In this document: piece after piece, positions 1 through 13,600 of the stretch
Numbering within the stretch: the stretch's first letter is position 1
Layout of the letters: every line of letters starts with the position of its first letter
Origin: Rhineura floridana
Taxonomy: Eukaryota; Chordata; Lepidosauria; Squamata; Rhineuridae
Assembly: GCF_030035675.1 (NCBI RefSeq)
Contig: NC_084482.1
Span: forward strand, 78,219,120 to 78,283,119
Direction: 5' to 3'
DNA: 64,000 bases
Program-made: the position numbers and the translations under genes
Notes under the pieces: generated by a model
What the model was told of the DNA's origin: nothing
The model's input: the letters and a program-made list of their open reading frames with translations, nothing else
Database searches by the model: none

Positions 1-1580
1 TGGAACTGAGTGTTTTCCTTTACTTTCTGTCCTATACTCCCCTCCAATTTTCTAAGGCAGAGAGCCCCTAACCTATCAAAACCTTGACATCCCATCACCA
101 TCCAGCTATTCCACCTGTTTGCATACCTTAAATCCTCTTTTAAAAAGAACCCCAATATTACCTAGGGATCAGTCTGCTTCCATAGTGGTGCTGTGAGCAG
201 TTGTGGCTTGGGAAAAAAGCATAGAGAATTCTAACATAAAAGTAAAACCGGAGTAATTTTAAAGGAAGCTGTAGTTTCCATGACATTAAAATCTGGAAAG
301 AAGAAAACTTCTAAAAATGGTAAAAAGTCTAAATAGCAGTAAATAAAATATTATTTAGCTTTCCGCACTAACTCAATAATAGGTGTTACTCAGGGAACAG
401 TGACCCAAAATACTATCTTTTCCATTCTGGTGCCTGGGGTTATGCAGCTCCTTGCCCCTGGATGTGTGTCAGGTGCCTTCTGTATTTTGTCATCAGCTTC
501 AGACTATAGATGTTTCCATTAGCCCTTTATTTTCAAGTACTTCAGAATGGAGACAACCACATGCTGTCAAAGAACAAACAAAAAGAAAGGCATGGGGGAG
601 ATGAAAAGTGGGAAGATAAGTACCTCATGGTAAGAAAGTTTTAACTCAAAATTCTGGGTTTTCCAGTCCTCACTGTTTAAGCAGTCTGATTGGGCACAAT
701 AGCACTGGCCCTATCATTAGGCAGGAGAGGTGGTCGCCTCAGGCAGAAGATGGTGGGAGGCAGGGAACAGCAGCAAGATTCTGGAGGACAGAGCAGTGTG
801 GGTGTGCCATGTGACCCTTTCTGTGGCCCCCTAAGCTAGTCTGCTGTTGTTAAAGGCAGTTGAGGACTCTGTGTCATCATCAGTGTTGAAGCAAGATTCA
901 ATTGTCAGTCCATTCTGCTTTTATATATTGAATGTGAGGGAGAGTGCCATCTTGTCAGATTGCAAAATGTCTTGGGCCAGCCCTTCTGGAATTAGGCCAA
1001 TCCATATATGACATGACTATAAAATCTAGCTTGTAACATTCAATCAGAGAAGGAGACAATATTGTAAAGTCTCTGCTCCTCAAGTAAAAGGAGAGCAACG
1101 GGAGCCAAGTACTCTTCAGGAGTGGGCATTTAATTTAGACAGACAGAAGACATAGGAACACTTCACACCCACAAAGCAGCCTGACAGAAATGAGGACATT
1201 CTTCTAAAGCACTTACAGGACATTCCAACTGGAGTCAGCATCACAGAAAGAGCAGAATAAGGAATGGGGGAGTAGAGATTTGAGGCTTCTGTTGTCAAGT
1301 GATTGATTGATCTACATAGTAAATTACACACACATGCACACACACAGAAGCTGTTCAAGAAAGGGCCTTTTAGGTCTCACAAATATAGATTCGATCAGCT
1401 TAAGGTGACCAAACCTTAGAAATAAAATATAATTTTAAAAACAAAAAATAAATACCATTGTGTATGCATACATGCCTGGTTATTCTTTCCAACAAATTAC
1501 ATAACGTAGGAAGTGTTCAGAGACAGAGCACTTGTTCTGTAGAAAACCACAGATTCTGTCTCTGGCATTCCCAGTAAAAG
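1..1580. other. Intergenic DNA, no feature recognised
   Basis: AT-rich sequence with only short chance reading frames on both strands. I see no exon, RNA gene or well-defined repeat. Confidence 0.5.
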
Positions 1581-1698
1581 CAGGGGTGGAGCACCTGTGG
1601 CCCCTTCTGGATTCCAAACAATACTGTCAGCCCCAGTCAGCAATGATGGGGAGTTGTAGTCCAACAACATCTGGAGGGCGACAGATTCCCTATCATGG
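1581..1698. repeat. hAT-like short nonautonomous element (CCAGATGTTGTTGGAC family)
   Basis: Starts CAGGGGTGG. The right arm contains the family core AGTTGTAGTCCAACAACATC. The two arms are partly inverted copies of each other. Other members occur at 15475, 21845, 40357, 40555, 41990 and 60027. Family placement is by recognition of the terminal CAGGG and the core. Confidence 0.55.
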
Positions 1699-4295
1699 AG
1701 TTAAGGGAGCTAAAAGAAGCTGAGTTGGGTATGACCTCTGCCTAAGTACCTTGGAGAGCAGCCACCAGAATGGGCAAGTACTGGGCTAGGGTGATTTCAT
1801 TCAGCACAAGGCAGCTTTATATAGAGCTACATTTTCTTGTTAGAAGAGGAATTCAGTTAATTTCAATTTTCTTCCCATTTATTTCTCTAACGTGTTCTGC
1901 AGAACAGAACCAATTTGTAACATTCCTGCTTAATGTCATTATCCTCTAAGTATGGCAAAACTAAAAGAAAAAGCAATTTCCATCCACCTATATTGCTTTC
2001 CCTTATAGTGAGTTAAGGAGACCACCAATCGTGGGTTTAGTTGGATTTCTTTTCTCCCACCCACCACATTTTCCCATTTTTCAGCTCACTAGATCACTTA
2101 ATAGCAAAGTCTTTATCAGCAAATAAATTGGCAAAGCATTTGACCTCGTCCAAGCCTCTGCAGATTCTCTCTCAGGTTTATTACTTCAAAGCATTGTCCA
2201 CAAGTATTTGGTTAGCAGGTCTCCAGTTTGGGCAGACTATTTTCCCTCTACCTGTGAGTCAGACCCCAAACAAATTATTCCTCAGGAACAACATATTTGG
2301 CAAACTCTCTGGTTTTATACACTGAGTGACCACTGTTATTAATAATTAAAGCTCAAGACAAACAATAATTTGGAAATCTAAAAGTAAACTTTACCCAAAA
2401 GATGGTTGTTGCCACCTGTGGTAGATTTTGGATGCTCCAATTCACCCACCCCCCGAAATCACCAATATGAGGCCTTCTTCACTTCCTGCAATGGTGAAAA
2501 TGGGGGTGGGTCATTTCTCCCCTAGCCTAGCTGGAAGTGCTTTTTGAGAGAGGCACCCTCTTCCTATGGTGCACACACATTTCATTTGTATCAGTGTCAC
2601 CACTGTTCAGACAGGTTTTGCAGGTGTTTAAGCAAAAGTGCCATGCCATGAATATACTCATCACAAAGATCAATGCATATTTTAACTCTTTCATGTGTAG
2701 GGCATTGCTCTGCTAGTTTGTTGACATCTGAACCAGACCATAGTTTTTCTCGATTGGTGAAATAACATTCAAATTAAGTAGTGAGTCTCTTAATCAAATG
2801 CCTAGCAGACAGGGACTATGTTCTGTAAACATGAAAGCCTTAATCAATTTAGTGGATTTGATTAGTCTTTTAATTCAGTAATCACTGATATTAAAATGTA
2901 GGTGTTTAATTGGATTTTTATCAATATGTTTCTTTGCGTCAGGATTTCAGTGCTGTGCAAGCAAGAAGGGATTTCTTTTTTGGAGGTGAATGGCTTAGAA
3001 AAGCAAAAAGCAAATGCAATAGCTCAAAAACTTCCTGGACACATTGTTTGTTGTTATTTTAATGAAGAAGCAGTTTGTCTCAGGTATGCCTGCCTTTTAT
3101 TCAAAAAGTATTGTGGGAATTGAGCCACTGAATCATAAATACTTGTATTATCAAAGGAATACAGAAGAGAGTTCTCAGAGACACACAATAGATTTTTCCA
3201 ATTATTTCTTTATAAATACATGTATATACAAACATATTTTGTTTTTAACGGAATAATGAATTCAATTGCAACACTTTTCACATTCATTGAAAGTCCACAC
3301 GGTCCTCTCTAGGAGCCAGTTTAGTTAGTTTCTGTTGGTCATTCACACGATTGACAAAAAAAATCTAGGATGTTGGGGAGGCTATGTTTTCTGACCTGTG
3401 AGGTACAGAAAAAACACAGAATGTCTAAGCAGTGTGATATTTTCAGGTTAAACCACCAACACCAACTCCACAGTGTTCCCTGAAATACAGCAGCTCTATA
3501 TGGAATCAATGGGTGATACTCCAACAATATTTAACGGAGCAGCTAAAAGGGTCAGACTCAAGTAGCTAAACCCAGTTGCTGACTACATGTTGGATTTGTA
3601 GGAAATGTATAATATGTGTACACAAACATATGCATGCAGTATATAATTAAGAAATTTCACATTTAGAAGATGTTACAGAAAACATTAACTCATTTTGTAC
3701 GTGGAAAATACCGAAGCTAGGAATCTCTAGTCAGAAAGACAATATTTGAATATATGGCAGACAACTCATTGTTCACGCAAAGCAGATCACTCAAGAGCCA
3801 AACCACAGACATTAAAACCAGATGAACTCAAGGCAGAGAACTCAAGACCCGTGCAGAGCAGAAAAAGTGAGCCAATTCTCCCTTATGTACAAACACACAC
3901 AGCTCTCTTATACAGTCATATACATTTCACATCCACCCCACCTTTACACACTCATTCTTCTATCCATCCACCACATATTTCCTGTATCTCATTCATGTAC
4001 CCATATATTCTACTTTCTCACTCTCTCATTCACACATACATACCTACATTCCTGTCAACATGCTTGTTGCCTGTTACAGAAACTCTTAATCAGTCTTGAT
4101 ATTAATGTGATCCCCATTAATCAGTGCTTACATTTTAACATGAGAAGCACTGAAAATTAGCATTTAAGGATCCAGCCGTAGAAGCTACATAGACCAGATC
4201 TGAAATGCTGTCAGGATTCACAGACTTATCTTGGTCATACATCAACCAATATGATAGCATCCTTCTGACAAGATCAAATACTAGCTGAATGATCT

Positions 4296-4366
<71 letters not shown>

Positions 4367-5494
4367 CACAGCTTGTGAATTTCTCACAATGTAATATTCT
4401 TTTGCAATTTATTAAGTACATATTTTAAGTTTTCCTGAAATCTATGTAAGGGTGAGGTCCCATGTTTTATTTTTTGAATAAATTATCACTTCATTACATG
4501 ATTCTGAACCTACTGTGGCTCAGGTTTTATGGATCATTCCTTTTTATTGCATCAGTCAGTTAATTTAATGAGTAGAGGCAAGCCATGTGTGTTTGAAAAA
4601 ATCTCCTTAACCTGATTGTAAGAATCAATTTAAGAGAATAAAAAATGATTGGGACTTGTGGTGGTATCTACTTGAAACAAGTATAAACTAGGAGCATCAT
4701 AATGAACTATTTTAAAACACATGGCAGTCCTCACCATGTGGTTCAAATGCATTTCCTTATGTCATTGCAAGTCCCCACTCCCCATAACTAGTCCACAGTT
4801 TCTAAAAAGATGATGATGATGATCACTCTACCAGTGGTTTGCTACATGGCAGCAGTCACCAGGTACAACAATTTAACATGGCCTTAAGACAACAGTCTTA
4901 AAACATGTTCCAGCCTAAAGAGAGTATTTTAATGGGAGGGGGGATGTCCATGTGTCAGCCATAGCATGCACATCAGTCTTATAGTAATGGAGTGCTAGAC
5001 AAGAACATTGCAGAGCGTGACATCCATCTTCAAATATATGAAAGACTGTCATAGAAATAATGGAGGAAAATTGTTGTCTGTTGGCTCTGGAGGAGGGTAG
5101 GACTCAAACTAATGAGTTCAAATAACAAGAAAGAGGATTTTGACCTAAACATTACAAAAATATTTCCCGACAGTATGGTCTGTTTGATAGTGAGAAAGAC
5201 TGCCTCAGAAGGTCGTGGACTCTCTTTCATCAGTGGAATTTAACCAGAGCATCTTGTTCTTACCAGCTCCCGAGGAAGCATGAGACTTGCCAGCAACAGC
5301 ATCAACATGGGCAATGACCAAGGCAGTATCCAGGGCTGGGCCAAAATCATGGTCCAAACAAGCAGAATCCACACCAAAGGATCAAGCAAGAGGCAAGGTC
5401 AGAGCAATCCAAGTTCAGGGTCCAACCAGTCCATGGGTAAACCAGACGCAGGGACAGGCTTGGAGTCAGCAGGAGATCAGTTAACAGGCCACGT
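1699..5494. other. Intergenic DNA with a CT/CA microsatellite
   Basis: No gene is supported. Contains the microsatellite listed at 4296-4364. At 5280-5480 there is a purine-rich, CAAGG-like degenerate repetitive stretch that I cannot classify. Confidence 0.45.
4296..4364. repeat. Compound microsatellite (CT)n-(AC)n
   Basis: A run of CT repeats is followed by TTA and about 26 AC dinucleotides. Simple dinucleotide repeat; likely length-polymorphic. Confidence 0.95.
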
Positions 5495-8400
5495 ACAATA
5501 TTTATTTATTTATTATTTGATTTCTATCCCGCCCTTCCTCCCAGCAGGAGCCCAGGATGGCAAACAAAAGCACTAAAAAAACTTTAAAACATCATAAAAA
5601 CAGATTTCAAAATACATCAAAACAAAACATCTTTAAAAAACATTTTTAAAAGCTTTCAAGACAGCTTTAAAAAAGGTTTAAAAACATATTAAAAAGCAAT
5701 TCCAACATAGACGCATACTGGGATGTCTCAACTTAAAAAGCTTGTTGAAAGAGGAAGGTCTTCAGTAGGCACCGGAAAGATAACAGAGATGATTCCTGTC
5801 TAATATTCAAGGGGAGGGAATTCCACAGGGTAGGTGCCACCACACTAAAGGTCAATTTCCTATGTTGTACAGAACAGACCTCCTGATAAGATGGTATCTG
5901 CAGAAGGCCCTCACCTGCAGAGCACAGTGATTGACTGGGTATATAAGGGATAATACGGCCATCCAGGTATCCTGGTCCCAAGCTGTATAGGGCTTTGTAC
6001 ACCAAAACTACAACTTTGAACTTGACCCGGTAGCGAATCTGCAGCCAGTGCAATTCTTTCAGCAGCGGGGTGACATGTTGGTGATACCCTGCCCCAGTGA
6101 GCAGTCTCGCCACTGCATTTTGCACCAGCTGCAGTTTCCGGACCAACCTCAAGGGCAGCCCCACATAGAGCGCATTACAGTAATCCAGCCTGGAAGTTAT
6201 TAGTGCGTGGACAACAGTGGTCAGACTATCCCAGTCCAGAAACGGCCACAGCTGTCTTACCAGCCGAAGGTGGTAAAAGGCACTCCTAGCCACTGAGGTC
6301 ACCTGGGCCTCCAATGACAAAGATGGATCCAGGAGCACCCCCAGACTATGGACCTGCTCTTTCAGAGGGAGTACGACCCCATCTAAAGCAGGCAACTGAC
6401 TAATTATCTGAACTCAGGAACCACCAACCCACAGCGCCTCCGCCTTCCTAGGATTCAGACTTAGTTTATTGGCCCTCATCCAGCCCACCTCCCGAGTCCA
6501 GGCAGTGGTCCAGGGCTTGCACGGCCTCTTCCAATTCAGATGTTCAGAGAAATAGAGCTGGGTATCATCAGTGTACTGCTTACAACTTGCCCCAAATCTC
6601 CTGATGACTGGTCCCAAGGGCTTCATATAGATGTTAAACAGCATGGGGGACAAGATGGTACCCTGCGGCACTCCACAGCATAACTGCCAGAGAGCCGAAA
6701 GACAATCACCCAATGCTATCTCTGAAAATGACCTTGGAAATAGGATTGGAACCACTGTAAACAGTGCCTCCAATACCCATCTCACCAAGTTGGCCCAGAA
6801 GGATACCATGGTCAATGGTATCAAAAGCCGCTGAGAGATCAAGTAAGAGTAACAGGGTCGGACTCCCCCTGTCCTTCTCCCTGTAAATGTCATCCATCAG
6901 GGTGACCAAGGCCGATTCAGTCCCATAACCAGACCTGCATCCAGACTGGAATGGGTCAAGATAATTTGTTTCATCCAAGAGTACATGCATTGCTGTGCTA
7001 CAACCCTCTCAATCACCTTCTTTAAGAAGGGGGTATTTGCGACTGGTCAGTATTTGTTGCAGACCAATGGGCACAGGGTGGGCTTTTTCAGGAGTGGTGT
7101 CACTGCCTCTTTCAGGGCAGCTGGAACCACTCCCTCCCGCAATGATGCATTGACCACACCCTGGATCTACTTGGTCAAACTCCCTCGGCAAGCTTTAATA
7201 AGACAAGAAGGGCAAGGGTCAAGAGGACATGTTGCCAGCCGCATCATCGCAAGCACCTTGTCTACATCATCAGGCCACATGAACTAAAACCATTCCCAAG
7301 AAGTTGCAGCAGACGTTGCACTGGACACCTCACTGGGCACTGTAGTAGATGTGAATGGGGCATCAAGACTACTACGGAGGAAAGCAACTTTACCCTCAAA
7401 GTGCCTTGCAAACAATTCACAGTGGGCCTCCAAAGGGTCTAAAATTCCATTTCCTGGAGTTGATGTCAACAGACCCCTGACCAGGGCCGGCTCCAGGCAT
7501 GCTGGGGCCCTTGGGCACCAGCCTGCCTTGGGCCCCTCCGCTCCCCTTCCGCAATCGCAGAACGGAGCTCCTGAGCTACCCACCATCCCCTAGCTTCACC
7601 TACCTTTCTCTGCTTTTTGTTGCGGCTGTGCGCACTGCGCATGCAGGGTTGCCATCAATCAAGATGGTGGCCAAGGTTTCCATAAGGAGATGAAGCCTCT
7701 GCTGCCATGTTGGTTGATGGCACGCACGCGCATTACTGCCATCAACCAAGATGGTGGCAGAGGCTTCAGCCCCTTACGGAAACCTTGGCCGCCATCTTGA
7801 TTGATGGCAACCCTGCGCGCACTGCAATAAACAGCAGAGAGAAAGGTAAGTGAAACGGGGGAATGGTAGGCGGCTCAGAAGCTCCTCCTGTCCTGTGATC
7901 CACAGCTCCTGCCGCGGATCGCAGAAGGGGAGCAGAGGGGCCCCTCAGGGGCCTCTGTAGCTCCAGGGGCCCTTGGGCCAGGGCCCCACCTGGCCCTGGC
8001 CCTGACAATACGGAAAAGCTCCACTGGAGAAGTGGTGGAGAAGTGGGCCTTCTTCACCACCCAACTTCCACACAGTAGGCATGGTTCTGATGTTTTACTC
8101 GTGTCTGATCAGCTTGATAGCATGTCTTTCGCCACTTGCACTCTAGCCGTCATCCAGCCTGTTTCATTGCCCTTAGCTCACTGGTGTACCAAGGTGCAAA
8201 CCAGGCTCCACAACGCCGGGGCAACCATGTCAAGAGCCTGATCCAACTTGCCGTTCCACAGCGTGTCAAGGGCTTCAACAGGGTCACCTGCTCTATCTAC
8301 TGGGAACAGGGCATTCAGGAATTCAGTGGATTCCATTAGTTTCCGGGGGTGAACCATCTTAATCTGTCCAGTACTGGTACACAGACATTATTTGAGCAAT

Positions 8401-8630
8401 GCTTCTAGCCTAGCACTGGGGTTTTGAGCTGGAATAGCTGGAACCACACACCTAACCTCAGCTGACTCCTATCAACCACCTTCATCTGGACCTTTACTCC
8501 CAAGGAGACCTTGCCTATACTTGGGTGCTTCTCCAGATGGGCTGGGACTCCAACTGGCATTTGAGGCAATACCTCTCTCTTCGACATGGAACCCATTCAG
8601 AGTGTTAGAGGCCAAACTCTCCCAGCTGGA
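5495..8630 (-). mobile_element. L2-clade LINE, degraded, split by a foldback insertion
   Basis: Minus-strand non-LTR retrotransposon. The 3' tail (5495-5600) has the L2 pattern of TTTATTTATT next to CCCGCCCTTCCTCCCAGCAGGAGCCCAGG. Reverse-transcriptase motifs appear in order on the minus strand: DPFQSGCRSGYGTESAL and [14 protein letters not shown] (6706-6990), then [21 protein letters not shown] and the catalytic box QYTDDTQLYFS (6414-6893). The C-terminal block [21 protein letters not shown] is at 5733-6395. The blocks fall in different frames, so the copy has several frameshifts. Sequence upstream of the RT continues to about 8.6 kb, interrupted at 7482-8004. No endonuclease domain was recognised. 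Confidence 0.85.
7482..8004. mobile_element. Foldback (long inverted-repeat) element inside the L2 copy
   Basis: Begins CAGGGCCGGCTCC and ends with the inverse GGCCCTG. CCTGAC stands on both sides and may be a target duplication. The interior holds inverted copies of a CAAGATGGTGGCC block, so most of the sequence can pair with itself. It is GC-rich compared with its surroundings. A second member is at 25322-25766. No transposase is encoded. Confidence 0.75.
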
Positions 8631-8699
8631 TCTTTCTTGGCCTCACTGCAGGACCCTGGCTCCTGACCCCTGGATGAACCCCACATGAAGTTGAAGGGG

Positions 8700-9507
8700 C
8701 AGGATTGCAGCTTGAAATTAATAGACAAATGGTCAAGGAGTACCTAATCACTATGAATGGAAATCTGCAGGGCCTGATGAACTGCATCCTAGAGTATTGA
8801 AGGCACTGGCTGAAGAAGTCTCGGACCACTGTGTATTATCTTTGTGAACTTGTGGAGGATGGGTAAATTGCCAGATGACTGAAGGAGGGCTAATGTTGTC
8901 TCTATCTTCAAAAAGGCCAAAAAGGAGCAACCTGGGAACTACAGACCAGTCAGCCTGACATCAATCCCTGGGAAAATTCTGGAGCAGTTTATAAAGCAGT
9001 CAGTCTGTAAGCACCTTGAAAACAATGCAGTGATTACTAGAAGCCAACATGGATATATCAAGAACAAATCCTGCCACACCAATCTTGTCATATTTTGATT
9101 GGGTAATCTCCCTGGTAGACTGTGGGAATTCTGTGGACACAATATACCTCGACTTCAGCAAAGTTTTTGACAAAGTACCCCGTGATACTCTGATTAGCAA
9201 GCTAGTTAAATGTGGGCTGGATGGAACAACTATCAGGTAGATTCACAGTTGGCTACAGAACCGTACTCAAAGAGTGCTTTATCAATGGTTCCTTCTCAAA
9301 GTGGTGGGAAGTCATGAGAGGGTACTGCAGGGCTTGGTCATGGGCCCAGTGGCCTTCAACATTTTTATTAATGTATGAGGAGATTCAGGGAATGCTTATC
9401 AAATTTGCAAATGATACAAGATTGGGAGGGATAGCTAATAGCAGTGGGTTGGACTCAATGGCCTTATAGGTGCCTTCCAACTCTACTATTCTATGATTCT
9501 ATGAAAT
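8700..9507 (+). mobile_element. CR1 LINE, 5'-truncated
   Basis: Carries the CR1 reverse-transcriptase blocks in order: NYRPVSLTSIPGKILEQ-like (8938-8990), a QHGYIKNKSCHTNL-like block (9045-9090) and TIYLDFSKVFDKVPRDTLISKL (9140-9210). The 3' end is typical of the family: GGTTGGACTCAATGGCCTT, then repeats of ATTCTATG (9488-9505). Frames are broken and the catalytic YADD region is deleted or unreadable. It is shorter than a full CR1 of about 4.5 kb. Confidence 0.9.
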
Positions 9508-9649
9508 GAGCCTCTGGCCCTGTGAATCTTGTCTTTCCTACAAAAATATGAAATGGGATCCCTAAATCCAAAACAATTTGCTCTAAGGACAACTTTTCCT
9601 ATGTTGCAACTGCTTTCTGGTTCTGGCACAGTAGTTTTTAAAACTGAGT

Positions 9650-9742
9650 CAATGATGGGCTCATGTGTGGTCATATTTATGGGAAGCAGGTTGGACTTGA
9701 TGGCTTCTGGGTGCCATTTCAACTCTGTGATTGCTAGGATCT
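9650..9742 (+). mobile_element. Older CR1 3' end fragment
   Basis: Reads GGTTGGACTTGATGGCTTC, then GGTGCCATTTCAACTCTGTGATT, a diverged copy of the CR1 3' terminus just downstream of the longer CR1 copy. Confidence 0.6.
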
Positions 9743-10424
9743 GAACTGCTTTCCCCTTCTTTGATCCAGAGTTTCCAATACCAACCATACACAGAAAAAG
9801 AGAGAAACGGTGATTACAAACAGCTGCTCAGGAGGAATGCAGATTGCTTTGAATCACAGTTTAACCTCCTTCCACGCCTTCTGCTTCTGTTGGGCTCCCA
9901 TTGGCTCCTTCATCTCCCTTCTAAATCTGTCAGCAACACAACAAGATGAGAAGGAGGGAGGGGGAGTTTGTAAACAAAAAAGGGCATGCCTATATGTATG
10001 GATGAGGAAAATGTTTGATTCAAGTACAAAGAAAGTGCAAAGCAATTAGGTTTGGACTACCAGCAGGCAATTCCAATACGGAAAACATGGATTTTTAGTA
10101 TGTTCTGGATGAGCCCTTAGGTTCGTTAGTTTCAGTGGGTCTGCTTGTAGGACTTAGTTGAATGCAACCTTGTATTTCATTTTGTCTGGAGGCTTTGAGC
10201 CTCTTGGCCTACCTAGTTCAGTCTGTAAACATTTCAAGTCTTTGGCCAGCTGAGATGTTGTCTCCTGAAGAACCTGTGTGCAACTGAACTTTCCAGAAGA
10301 CTAGTTATATCATGTGACATGATACTGCCCCCCTGCCCCAATTGCTGGTTGCAATGGTGGAATGCGATTCATATATAGAGTTTAGGGAGAGCTTTTTCTG
10401 CATTCTAACATTATACACTTTACA
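9743..10424. other. Intergenic DNA, little recognised
   Basis: Only a diverged piece of a short repeat with TTTCAGTGGGTCTGCTT and GACTTAGTTGAATGCAACC (10128-10170) is visible. No gene evidence. Confidence 0.4.
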
Positions 10425-10650
10425 AATATATTTATTATTTATGTATTATATTACATTAATATCCCATCATTCCTGCAAGGAGCTCAAGGTGGTATGCATC
10501 TCCCCTTTCCCATTTTCTCCTCACAATAATCCTGTGAAGTAGGTTCAGTTAAGAGACACTGACAGGCCTTAGATCATGCAGTGAGCTCCATGGCTGAATG
10601 GAGATTTGCCCCTGGTGTCCCAAGTCAGAGTCTACCCACTACACTACTAT
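10425..10650 (-). mobile_element. MIR-like CORE-SINE with L2-type tail
   Basis: Read on the minus strand it has a tRNA-like head (TAGTGTAGTGGGTAGACTCTG), the body GCCATGGAGCTCACTGCATGA, and a 3' end resembling L2 (CCACCTTGAGCTCCTTGCAGG) followed by an AT-rich tail. A second member is at 55545-55714. Confidence 0.65.
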
Positions 10651-13600
10651 ACCATACTGCATCTTTATAAATTCTATTATTTATAATATTAAAACAATTT
10701 ATTGTGTCAGTATGAAATCTGGCATATATAATTTATTTCTGGACATTTACCACATGTTGCAGTGGTTAGGGAACACAGTGAATTTTGTGGATGCATGAAG
10801 CAGAAATTCTTATTTGTTTACATTCCACAGGTTTTGGGAAGCTGAACTTGTACAATTACAGAGTTCCTGTTAAATATAGACAGAGATATTCTTACTTAGC
10901 TGTGCATTTTAGAAAAAAATTGCTGATCCAGAGGCTCTGAGTGACTTTTTTTCATATTTTCCCTGCCTCCCCATGCCTTTCCAAATTACTCATTTCCCGT
11001 TATTTTTCCTCCCTTTCTCCTTTAACACGTATCTTATCCCCTTCCTCCAAACTAACACTTTCTCTCATCTCTGCTGTTCAGTTACTTCAGTTTACTGTTC
11101 TTTGTTTTTTTAAAATGTACTTTACATTTAAATGGTTGTCCAGCACAAGATTAGCCAACTAGAAAAAGAAAAATGAAAATAAATAAATAATCAAAGACAG
11201 CTGCAGAAACTATGAAAGCCAATAGTCTGCACTAAAAAAAAAGAATCAGACAACATAAGCAATAGCTAACATCTGTCCATAATAATTACCAGGGTTTTTT
11301 TAAAAAAAATCAAATTTAAGTATAAGCCCATTGTCTTTTGCTAAGGATAGATTTTTTCACAAATGTCTCTAAACATAATAATAATAATATTTTTGTTTAC
11401 TGAATTAATAATCAGAACAAAAATATTAAACAGCATCCAACGACTAGGCTGACAGTAGACTAAAGTAAAGTTACCCTTAAATTTGGAATTTCAGCAGGAC
11501 CACATCTTCAGTTTGTATTCACTAATAGGCAAAAAACCTTGCGGTTTAAGAATGTACCTATAGCCCACAGATATTTCTATCAAACTTTTAAAAGCAGGGA
11601 AATTGGGCAGCTATAGTGAATGCACCAGGGGAGCAGGAGACCTGAACTCCTCTCTGAGATATTGGACTGCCCTACAAATTGGTCAACATGCAAACACAAT
11701 TTGGGTTGGTCTTTCACAGTCCTATCCACTTCCTGTGTATCTTGGAAGAATTTGGTAACATGTGCCTCTGAGCATATGGTGAGTGGTGGCAACACCTGCA
11801 CTCAGCCCAAATAATAGAAAGAAGACATGTGCTGTGCTGATCTTGTTTTAGCAGAGAGGAAGCAACATTATTAAGACAGTTGATATAGTTCAGATAGTCA
11901 CTTTAAATATGTTTGATTTATTTTGCAATTTTAGTGAAGTTTCCTATAGGAAATCATTTTCTTTTGTTTCTATATCTGTAAATATATGAAGTACAGCAAC
12001 TCTTTGCAAAATTTATACTAAAAAACCTGCAAACATAATTGTGGAATAATGGCACTGACTTCTGCAGAATAGTCTACAGTGGACCTCAGGAGTGTCTCAA
12101 TTTGCACAAGATAAAACAGTGGGAGGTGAAATATATTCTAGCAAAATTCTAGGTGTGCTGTATGTTTTTGACCGTGCCCACCTTGCCTTACAGGTGAGTG
12201 GTGGCAATACCTGCCATCTCCAAAGATGGAGAATTATATTTTTCTGTGTTTGTTGGTGTTCTTACTTTGCTTCTTTCCTGTGTTACTAATGTTTCTACAG
12301 AGAATCTAAACTAGAAAAATTTATTTCACTCATTATTCATCATAGAAATCTGTGTCAAATTTATTTTTTATTAATTTCAATGCCTTTTTATTGGTTGGTG
12401 TCATATGATGGTGAAAACAGCATTTTGTGTTTCAAATTGGAGGTTATGTTCTATTTCTATTTTCAGTGCATTAACAGTTGAATCTGAAACTGCAGTTTGG
12501 TGTAAAATCAGACTGATTCCAATATGTTGCTCCTTCAGCAATGACTCTAGCTGTTGGAAAAAAGAGAATGCATGTTTTCAGCCTGCTATGTTTAAACCAC
12601 TTCATTTCAGGCAAGGTGGACACTGTCTATTCTCTCTGACTGTTTTGTGTATCACCATGAAAATTGAGAGGGTTGTTAAGCAAGCATTTCTGAGTTCGGG
12701 ACTATAAGTTTTGTAAGGTTTTGTTTTGAAATGAGCTTATGGGAAGCATCAGAATGGCATGGGGGGTATTTTCAATTTAACATTGCGGAATGTGAAAAAT
12801 CCCCACTGACTGTATAATTACATTGTGTAATCCAGGGTCATATGGAACTATGTAGCCATAGGAAGAAACTGCAGCTTTCCATCCTGAAGAATTAATCCAT
12901 TACATGACATCATCATTGCTGGGGACCAGATGTTGTAGGGCTGACAGATACAGCATAATCCAAGAACTGTTTAACAAAGGTCAGATATAGAATCATCTCC
13001 CATAAAAAGATGGGAGAGTCTTGATTGTAGCTAGCCACTAGGCATTGAGTATAACACATTTGTTTCTCCTCATTCACTCTTTTTTAAATACAATGCCAAA
13101 GTAACTACTAATCTATGTGTATTTAGTGCTTCAGATATTTTTCAAAAGAAATGCAGTGAAATACTTGTGAGGAAATTCAAAGAACATCCTAACTGCATTA
13201 TTTTAAAAGCATTCAAACATGTTTTTGAAGGATACAATGCAGCAAAGAAGGCTCTTCGAATAGTTTTCATTAATTGATTGAAAGACTGAGGGTAGAAACA
13301 CACTCATTGTTCTGTTCCAGTGCATCTCCATTTCTCTTTTCTGAAAATGGGGGCACACGACACTACTCAAATCCCATCCTGTTTTACTGTTAAACCTGGT
13401 GGGTCAGCTCCATTTTTTTTTTTAATCCAGAGATTTTGCAACTGATCAACCTGTTCCCCTTTGAGGTGTGGCTAATGGAAATGCTTTACTCTGGCAACTA
13501 ATCTGTTCAGCCTGAGACTACAAATAGATTTCTTAGGACAATGTGACTGGTTCCCGGGAAACTTTCATATATTATTTTCAAAGCAGGAAAAAAAAAGGGA

